Source of the DNA: Bacteroidia bacterium
Lineage (GTDB): Bacteria; Bacteroidota; Bacteroidia; UKL13-3
Assembly: GCA_022402405.1 (NCBI GenBank)
Contig: JAKRSG010000345.1
Location: 1 to 5,906, forward strand
Direction of reading: 5' to 3'
DNA length: 5,906 nucleotides
Part shown: in pieces, positions 5,606 through 5,906 of the stretch
Layout: every line of letters begins with the position of its first letter
Numbering within the stretch: position 1 is the first letter of the stretch
Translations under genes and position numbers: made by a program
The notes under the pieces: model-generated
What the model was told of the DNA's origin: nothing
Seen by the model: the letters and a program-made list of their open reading frames with translations, nothing else
The model's database searches: none

Positions 5606-5906
5606 ATGAAAAATAAAAGAGAAGAACTATTACAAATGAGGGCTCAGGCCTTGCTAGGCGGAGGAGAAGAGCGTATTGCATCTCAGCATAAAAAGGGCAA
5701 GCTTACGGCTCGTGAGCGCATTCATTTTTTTATGGATGAAGGAAGTTTTGAAGAGATTGGGGCTTTTGTTCAGCATCGTAGTTCTGATTTTGGAATGGAG
5801 AAGCAGAAGTTTTTAGGTGATGGTGTGGTAACTGGTTATGGCACTGTTAACGGACGATTAACCTATGTTTTCTCGCAAGATTTTACGGTATTTGGAGGCT
5901 CTTTGT
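5606..5906 (+). CDS. Acyl-CoA carboxylase carboxyltransferase (beta) subunit, PccB-like, N-terminal part (runs off right edge)
   Basis: One hundred codons plus one base are present from ATG at 5606 to the edge; the complete family is about 510-540 residues. Residues 20-40 (GEERIASQHKKGKLTARERI) and 47-50 (SFEE) match the conserved N-terminus of propionyl-CoA carboxylase beta chains. GDGVVTGYGTVNGR (71-84) and VFSQDFTVFGGSL (88-100) are part of the acyl-CoA-binding half of the carboxyltransferase. The enzyme moves the carboxyl group from carboxybiotin to an acyl-CoA, typically propionyl-CoA to methylmalonyl-CoA, in the cytoplasm, together with biotin-carrying subunits not seen here. Methylmalonyl-CoA decarboxylase alpha and other acyl-CoA carboxylase beta chains share these motifs, so substrate is not settled. 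The start matches family N-termini; Met11 is less likely. It lies 7 bp after the SNF2 stop codon, suggesting co-transcription. There is no Shine-Dalgarno sequence. Confidence 0.93.
   Translation, partial: MKNKREELLQMRAQALLGGGEERIASQHKKGKLTARERIHFFMDEGSFEEIGAFVQHRSSDFGMEKQKFLGDGVVTGYGTVNGRLTYVFSQDFTVFGGSL

Noticed and set aside
1..5906. CRISPR arrays, tRNA or rRNA genes, insertion sequences, prophage or toxin-antitoxin genes
   Set aside because: No regularly spaced repeats, RNA-gene signatures, transposase motifs or terminal repeats were seen; the genes are housekeeping-type and the composition looks even.

Overview
The window looks like ordinary chromosomal DNA from a low-GC member of the Bacteroidota, possibly flavobacteria-like. 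The reasons are the AT-rich sequence (roughly 35-40% GC by eye), the lack of Shine-Dalgarno sequences ahead of confidently placed starts, two candidate promoters resembling the Bacteroidota TTG / TAnnTTTG type, and protein sequences of the kind I associate with that phylum (DapF with TGSPHYV, a DESQ-box SNF2 protein without a SWIM finger). I could not run a taxonomic search.

Layout. Positions 1-442 (minus strand) hold the N-terminal part of an HtrA/DegP-family serine protease that runs off the left edge. A 225-bp divergent intergenic region (443-667) carries a candidate promoter for each direction and a long inverted repeat. On the plus strand follow a 293-residue single-pass membrane protein with an anti-sigma-like N-terminus and an unrecognised C-terminal part (668-1549), diaminopimelate epimerase dapF only 2 bp later (1552-2352), an AT-rich hairpin that looks like an intrinsic terminator (2354-2394), a large SNF2-family ATPase that appears to start at TTG (2428-5598), and, 7 bp later, the N-terminal 100 residues of a biotin-dependent acyl-CoA carboxylase carboxyltransferase subunit (5606 to the right edge).

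How they fit together. The membrane protein and dapF are probably co-transcribed. DapF makes meso-diaminopimelate for peptidoglycan and lysine, and both the HtrA protease and the membrane protein are predicted to work at or beyond the inner membrane, so the left half has a loose cell-envelope theme. The SNF2 gene and the carboxylase gene form a second likely transcription unit with no obvious shared function.

No mobile element, CRISPR array, RNA gene or defence island is visible. The points most worth a second look are a QLSIF peptide resembling a sliding-clamp-binding motif inside an insertion in the SNF2 motor domain, the TTG start of that gene, the unrecognised membrane protein next to dapF, and the inverted repeat in the divergent promoter region.
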